Below, piece after piece: positions 6,293-9,673 of a DNA stretch of 9,673 nucleotides. The stretch lies in contig CALFER010000094.1 in NCBI GenBank assembly GCA_937951895.1, positions 1 to 9,673 of the forward strand, read 5' to 3'. Below the pieces are notes generated by a model that worked only from the letters and a program-made list of their open reading frames with translations, did no database searches and had not been told where the DNA came from. A program made the position numbers and the translations under genes. The DNA is from an uncultured bacterium (GTDB lineage: Bacteria > CSSED10-310 > CALFER01). How positions within the stretch are numbered: position 1 is the first letter of the stretch; each line of letters starts with the position of its first letter.

Positions 6293-6967
6293 GTGACATC
6301 GCACGACACGGACCATATCTGCGAACTGGTCATCCAGATTCTCGCGAAAAGCAACCAGCTCAAACCGCCGGTCGATCTGCCGCTGGTGGCGGAATCGCTC
6401 GGAATCGAAATCATCCTCTCCGACCTGACTCCGGATGTGACGGTTCTCACCGATGCCGAGGACCGCACGATCATCCTCAACGAAAATCAGCCCGAGGAAG
6501 TCCGGACGTACGGGATCGCGCATGGTATCGCCGAGTTTCTGTGCGTGGACGACTTCGATGACAGTGCGCGCCGCGAATGGATTTCACTGATGGCGACCGA
6601 ACTGCTCCTCCCGGCGGACTGGTTCCGCCCGATCGGATTCATCTACAACTGGAATCTGATCAATCTCAAGTGCCTGTTTCCGAACGTGAGCTACGAGTTG
6701 CTCGCCCGGCGCATCATCGACTTCCATCCGAGTCTCGTCACGATCGTCTCGGACGGCCGCATTCTTTCCCGCCAGGCCTTCCAGGGCATTCGCTTCCCGA
6801 CCGAGCTGATTCCGGAAGAGGGGGCAGCATACCGCAACACGCATGTATCGCGACGTCCTGACGAAGTTTCGGGGCGTAACTGCCGTGTGCGCGCCTGGCC
6901 GATCGACGGCTACAGCGATCGCTGTATTCTGCTGACGGAAGTCTTCCCGACCGCCGCATCGAAATAA
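6293..6967 (+). CDS. ImmA/IrrE (DUF955/COG2856)-like protein with degenerate metalloprotease motif
   Basis: Protein of 224 residues, no signal peptide, cytoplasmic. The pattern is that of the ImmA/IrrE family: residues about 25-40 PPVDLPLVAESLGIEI, then IILNENQPEE, then the helix YGIAHGIAEFL near 73-83, then WISLMATELLLPADWF near 96-111, then NLKCLFPNVSYELLARRI. Active members carry HExxH in the first helix. Here the aligned residues are H-G-I-A-E, so the catalytic Glu and second zinc His are lost. The ELLxP helix is kept. It is probably not a zinc protease of the usual kind and may sense, bind or act as a scaffold. The C-terminal third (about 150-224) is unassigned. The GTG start is supported by AGGGGGG 8 bases upstream. 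No helix-turn-helix partner is next to it, unlike typical ImmA-ImmR pairs. Confidence 0.72.
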   Translation: MTSHDTDHICELVIQILAKSNQLKPPVDLPLVAESLGIEIILSDLTPDVTVLTDAEDRTIILNENQPEEVRTYGIAHGIAEFLCVDDFDDSARREWISLMATELLLPADWFRPIGFIYNWNLINLKCLFPNVSYELLARRIIDFHPSLVTIVSDGRILSRQAFQGIRFPTELIPEEGAAYRNTHVSRRPDEVSGRNCRVRAWPIDGYSDRCILLTEVFPTAASK

Positions 6968-6987
6968 CCTGACACATGGTGTAAAAT
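6959..6987 (+). promoter_or_regulatory. Possible promoter for the membrane protein-glycosyltransferase pair
   Basis: TCGAAA (6959-6964), 17 bases, TAAAAT (6982-6987); four and five of six matches to consensus. It overlaps the last codons of the ImmA-like gene and would start transcription near 6994, just before the ATG at 7021. Confidence 0.35.
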
Positions 6988-7020
6988 ACCGCCGATGTCG
7001 AATTGAATCGGGGAGTTCAG

Positions 7021-7503
7021 ATGATCACTTTGAAGAGTTTATCTCGTCCGGCAGCGCTTCTGTGCTGGGTCGTCGTTCTCGGCGCATTCTTCGCTCAGGT
7101 CGAAATCCAGATCGAAGGCTCGGCGGGCTGGGCTGCGAATTTGCCCACCTGGCGCATCGACGACTCGTGGCTCAATGCGCTCTGGGGAGGCAAAACGATC
7201 ACGGGCTACCATGTCTGGGTGTTCGCCTTCGTCGCTCTCGCGTTCCACCTCCCGGTCTTCATGCTCAGCGCCTGGTCCCCGAAACTGGAAGCCCGGATCA
7301 TCGGCTCGATCATGGTATTCTGGATTGCGGAAGACTTCCTGTGGTTCGTGTTCAACCCCGCCTTCGGCCTGATGCTCTTCTCCCCCGCTCATGTTCCATG
7401 GCACAAATTCTGGCTCTTCGGCATCCCGATCGATTACATTCTCTCCCTGTTGCTCGGATTCATGTTACTCGCCTGGTCCTACAGGAAAGGAGTTCCGTCA
7501 TGA
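7021..7503 (+). CDS. Four-helix integral membrane protein of unknown function
   Basis: Protein of 160 residues. The ATG is preceded by GGGGAG 6 bases away; an in-frame TTG at 7003 is less likely. Four hydrophobic segments stand at about 11-27, 64-84, 92-110 and 131-152, so it is an inner-membrane protein. The most distinctive motif is EDFLWFVFNP (104-113), followed by HVPWHKFW (124-131); the acidic pair inside a membrane helix and the His residues look functional. I recognise this motif as belonging to uncharacterised membrane proteins but know of no assigned role. Its stop overlaps the start of the glycosyltransferase as ATGA, so the two are translationally coupled and probably act in the same process, for example lipid handling at the membrane. 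Confidence 0.78.
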   Translation: MITLKSLSRPAALLCWVVVLGAFFAQVEIQIEGSAGWAANLPTWRIDDSWLNALWGGKTITGYHVWVFAFVALAFHLPVFMLSAWSPKLEARIIGSIMVFWIAEDFLWFVFNPAFGLMLFSPAHVPWHKFWLFGIPIDYILSLLLGFMLLAWSYRKGVPS

Positions 7504-8612
7504 AAATCATGCTGCTGCATGCATCCGCGGGAGCGGGCCATAAACGCGCGGCCGAAGCGCTGGCCTCCGCATTCCGGCTCCTGAGGCCCGATGCGGAAAC
7601 CCGGATCTGCGATATCCTCGATTTCACACCCGCGCTTTTCCGCAAAACCTACGCCGACGGATATCTCGATCTGGTCCGTAAAATGCCGGAACTCTGGGGC
7701 TACATCTACAGTCAGACGGATCGGAACGCGCATGTTCCCTGGCGCCGCGAAGTGCGCTCGGTGTTCAATAAAATCAGCACGGTCAAGTTTCAGAAGGTTT
7801 ACCGTCAATTCGACCCGGACATCGTGGTCTGCACGCATTTCATGCCGCTTCAACTGCTCACCACCGGTGCGCTCCACGAGAATCGTTTCGCGCGGGTCTT
7901 CTGCCAGGTCACCGATTTTGCCGTCCACGCGCTCTGGATCTTCGAAGGAGTCGAAACGTACTATGTCGCGATCGAGGAAGCCCGGCGGCACCTGATCCGC
8001 GCCGGCCAGTCACCGGATCGTGTCAAGGCGCTCGGAATCCCCATCGATCCCGTTTTCGAAACCTGTCTGTCGCGAACCGAAGCGCTCACCCGACTCGATC
8101 TGCCTGCCGATCTGCCCGCCGTCTTGATTCTCAGCGGCGGTTGCGGCATCGGCCCGACGCTCGAACTGATCCGCTCTTTCGAACGCGAAAAACCATTCTG
8201 CCGGTTGCTCGTCGTCGCCGGCTCAAACGAACAACTCAGGCACGACGCCGAAGAACTCGCTGCCCGGATAGAAACTCCCGTGTCCGTATACGGATTTGTC
8301 CGGAACATCGATGTCATGATGGACGCCTGTGAACTGATCGTCACGAAACCCGGCGGTCTGACCTCCTCGGAAGCACTCGCCAAATCGAAACCGATGCTGA
8401 TCGTCAATCCGATTCCGGGTCAGGAACAGCGGAATTGCGAAGTGCTGCTCGAGTCCGGCGCAGCGGCTCGTCTGTTTGAGGTGGATGATGCCTGCCATAA
8501 AATCCGTACCCTGCTGTCGGACCCGCCGAGGCTGCAGCGTATGAGCCGAAGCGCACGCGACTTGTCCCGCCCGTCCGCGGCCCGCACGATCGCCGCCGAT
8601 ATCCTGTCCTGA
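7500..8612 (+). CDS. Monogalactosyldiacylglycerol synthase-like glycosyltransferase (GT28 family)
   Basis: Protein of 370 residues, the usual length for bacterial diacylglycerol glycosyltransferases of the MGDG-synthase/UgtP group. These move a sugar from a UDP-sugar to diacylglycerol at the cytoplasmic membrane face. The N-terminal domain has HASAGAGHKRAAEAL (7-21) with the GxGH signature. VTDFAVHALW (137-146) follows, where the family has its VTDF-x2-H-x2-W motif. The second Rossmann domain carries LSGGCGIGP (211-219), YGFVRNIDVMM (264-274), TKPGGLTSSEAL (282-292) for the sugar nucleotide, and NPIPGQEQRN (303-312). The start ATG overlaps the previous stop (ATGA), with AAGGAG upstream. It could instead be a processive glucosyltransferase; the sugar cannot be told. 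It is distinct from MurG by its VTDF and GAGH motifs. Confidence 0.88.
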   Translation: MKIMLLHASAGAGHKRAAEALASAFRLLRPDAETRICDILDFTPALFRKTYADGYLDLVRKMPELWGYIYSQTDRNAHVPWRREVRSVFNKISTVKFQKVYRQFDPDIVVCTHFMPLQLLTTGALHENRFARVFCQVTDFAVHALWIFEGVETYYVAIEEARRHLIRAGQSPDRVKALGIPIDPVFETCLSRTEALTRLDLPADLPAVLILSGGCGIGPTLELIRSFEREKPFCRLLVVAGSNEQLRHDAEELAARIETPVSVYGFVRNIDVMMDACELIVTKPGGLTSSEALAKSKPMLIVNPIPGQEQRNCEVLLESGAAARLFEVDDACHKIRTLLSDPPRLQRMSRSARDLSRPSAARTIAADILS

Positions 8613-8627
8613 TTGCGCGACCTGCTG

Positions 8628-9197
8628 TCAGATCCGCTTCATGAGCCACGCGAGATTGCGGCCGAGCGTCTTCATCGTTTCGACGCCCTCTTCGTCCCGT
8701 TCCACATCCCCCGGCCCCATCCCGATCGCCATGTTCCAGTAACTCGATCCGACGACGATCATCTGCCCGATCAGGAAGAAGTGGTTCATGGTGTCGAAGG
8801 CATGCGTCGAACCGGCTCTCCGGACCGCCACGACGGCCGCGGCCGGTTTGCGCGCAAACAGTTCCCCGTTCGCTTTAGCCACCATGCCCGTCCGGTCGAT
8901 GAACGCCTTCATCTCGGGGGTCACATCCGCGAAATACGTCGGAGACCCCAGCAGGATCGCATCGGCGGAAACCATCCGCTCGATCCAGTCGTTCAGATCA
9001 TCGTTCGCGAGTATGCATCGCCGGTCGCGCGTCTCGAAGCATTTTCCGCAGGCGGTGCAACCGTGCAGTGGTTTTCCGCCGATCTGAACGATCTCGGATT
9101 CGATCCCCTCACCCCGGAGTTCCTCGCACACGATCCCCAGCATCCGTGAGGTATTGCCCGTTCGTTTCGGGCTGCCGTTGAACGCAATGACTTTCAT
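8628..9197 (-). CDS. Iron-sulfur flavoprotein (NADPH-dependent FMN reductase/flavodoxin fold)
   Basis: Protein of 189 residues in the flavodoxin-like fold. GSPKRTGNTS (8-17) is the FMN phosphate loop. C47-X2-C50-X2-C53-X7-C61 fits the compact CX2CX2CX4-7C motif of archaeal and bacterial iron-sulfur flavoproteins (Isf), which bind a [4Fe-4S] cluster next to FMN and pass electrons from ferredoxin-type donors. GSPTYFADVTPEMKAFIDR (84-102) is the second flavin-contact region. The C-terminal part includes SSYWNMAIGMGPGDVE, common in this family. Its ATG directly follows the TAA of the upstream ABC permease (TAAATG) and AAAGGA lies within that gene, so they are co-transcribed and probably coupled. 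It converges on the glycosyltransferase with a gap of only 15 bp and no visible terminator. A plain NAD(P)H:quinone or azo-reductase role is less likely because of the cysteine cluster. Confidence 0.85.
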   Translation of the reverse strand: MKVIAFNGSPKRTGNTSRMLGIVCEELRGEGIESEIVQIGGKPLHGCTACGKCFETRDRRCILANDDLNDWIERMVSADAILLGSPTYFADVTPEMKAFIDRTGMVAKANGELFARKPAAAVVAVRRAGSTHAFDTMNHFFLIGQMIVVGSSYWNMAIGMGPGDVERDEEGVETMKTLGRNLAWLMKRI

Positions 9198-9673
9198 TTA
9201 CATCGTCCTTTTCGGATCCAGAGCATCCCGCAATCCGTCGCCCAGAAAGTTGAGTCCCATGACGACGAGCATGATTGCGAGCCCTGGGAAGAGGGTCATG
9301 TGGGGGCCTTCCCGAAAGTAATCCACACCCGAATTCAAAATCCCGCCCCAACTCGGTGTCGGCGGCTGGACGCCCAGTCCCAGAAACGACAGACCGGCTT
9401 CCGCGAGAATCACGCCCGCCATCCCCAGTGTCGCCTGAACGATGACCGGCGCGCTGATGTTGGGAAGAATGTGTTTAAAAATCAGATGCCCGAAGGAGGC
9501 ACCCAGCGATCGCGCGGCCATCACGTAGTCTTCTTCCCGGACAGCCAGCACCTGCCCCCTCGCCAGACGGGCATACCCGACCCAGCCCATCAGGCACAGC
9601 GCCAGAATCACATTATTGATGTCCGGTCCCATCACGGCCACCAGCCCGATCGCCAGCAGAATCCCGGGAAACG
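9198..9673 (-). CDS. Peptide/nickel ABC transporter permease, DppC/OppC type, N-terminus outside the window
   Basis: The last 158 codons of an inner-membrane permease are present; the frame stays open to the right edge, so the start is missing. The visible part begins FPGILLAIGLVAVMGPDINN, matching the central helices of DppC/OppC proteins. The cytoplasmic EAA-type loop, which docks the ATPase, is seen as YVMAARSLGASFGHLIFKHI. AGVILAEAGLSFLGLGVQPP and PSWGGILN, and the ending NFLGDGLRDALDPK, are signatures of the group. It would form the channel with a DppB-like partner, the ATPases DppD/F and a binding protein, presumably encoded upstream beyond the window. The substrate may be di- or oligopeptides or nickel; it cannot be decided here. 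The TAA abuts the flavoprotein ATG. Confidence 0.92.
   Translation of the reverse strand, partial: FPGILLAIGLVAVMGPDINNVILALCLMGWVGYARLARGQVLAVREEDYVMAARSLGASFGHLIFKHILPNISAPVIVQATLGMAGVILAEAGLSFLGLGVQPPTPSWGGILNSGVDYFREGPHMTLFPGLAIMLVVMGLNFLGDGLRDALDPKRTM

Noticed and set aside
5497..6480. Minus-strand open frame of 327 codons opposite the diheme protein and the ImmA-like gene
   Set aside because: It spans two real plus-strand genes and the gap between them and encodes low-complexity Arg/Ser-rich sequence without motifs.
6293..6967. Toxin-antitoxin or phage regulator
   Set aside because: ImmA-like proteins occur in mobile elements, but no phage, integrase or helix-turn-helix repressor gene is adjacent here.
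7062..7499. Longer N-terminus for the glycosyltransferase
   Set aside because: The extension is out-of-frame translation of the membrane-protein gene; family motifs begin at the ATG at 7500, which has AAGGAG upstream.

Overview
The window looks like chromosomal DNA of a Gram-negative, diderm bacterium, probably from an uncultivated or poorly sampled phylum. The evidence is a TonB-dependent outer-membrane receptor, several Sec signal peptides, a periplasmic c-type cytochrome and a secreted protein with a long Thr-Pro linker. Such linkers are frequent in several deep candidate phyla, but I cannot name the lineage from sequence alone. Most genes are GC-rich and use C/G-ending codons. The secreted Thr-Pro protein (826-2523) is visibly more AT-rich. 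There are no tRNA or rRNA genes, transposases, prophage genes or CRISPR arrays.

Layout from left to right. An 18-bp direct repeat (1-55) lies at the left edge. arsC (thioredoxin-type arsenate reductase, minus strand, 94-528) follows. A divergent intergenic region carries a good sigma70-type promoter for a secreted protein (826-2523) made of an N-terminal domain of unknown role, a Thr-Pro linker and a Cys-containing C-terminal domain. Next is a 375-bp gap with a terminator-like hairpin overlapping a second near-consensus promoter and a structured leader. It precedes a TonB-dependent receptor (2899-4896). After a clear intrinsic terminator comes a periplasmic diheme cytochrome c (5002-6183). 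It has an EF-hand-like loop and a domain resembling the molybdopterin-binding fold of sulfite oxidase, with a GEG motif. An ImmA/IrrE-like protein whose zinc-protease motif has decayed (6293-6967) follows, with an inverted repeat over its ribosome-binding site.

A short translationally coupled pair comes next: a four-helix membrane protein (7021-7503) and a monogalactosyldiacylglycerol-synthase-like glycosyltransferase (7500-8612), which probably modify envelope lipids. On the minus strand, converging on that pair, an iron-sulfur flavoprotein (8628-9197) starts directly after the stop codon of a DppC/OppC-type peptide ABC permease (9198-9673, cut by the window edge).

The most promising unit is the receptor plus diheme protein with its upstream promoter, hairpin and leader. 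It has the look of a regulated uptake system in which a substrate enters through the receptor and meets a heme-bearing periplasmic partner. The substrate cannot be read from the sequence. The second point of interest is the protease-dead ImmA-like protein.
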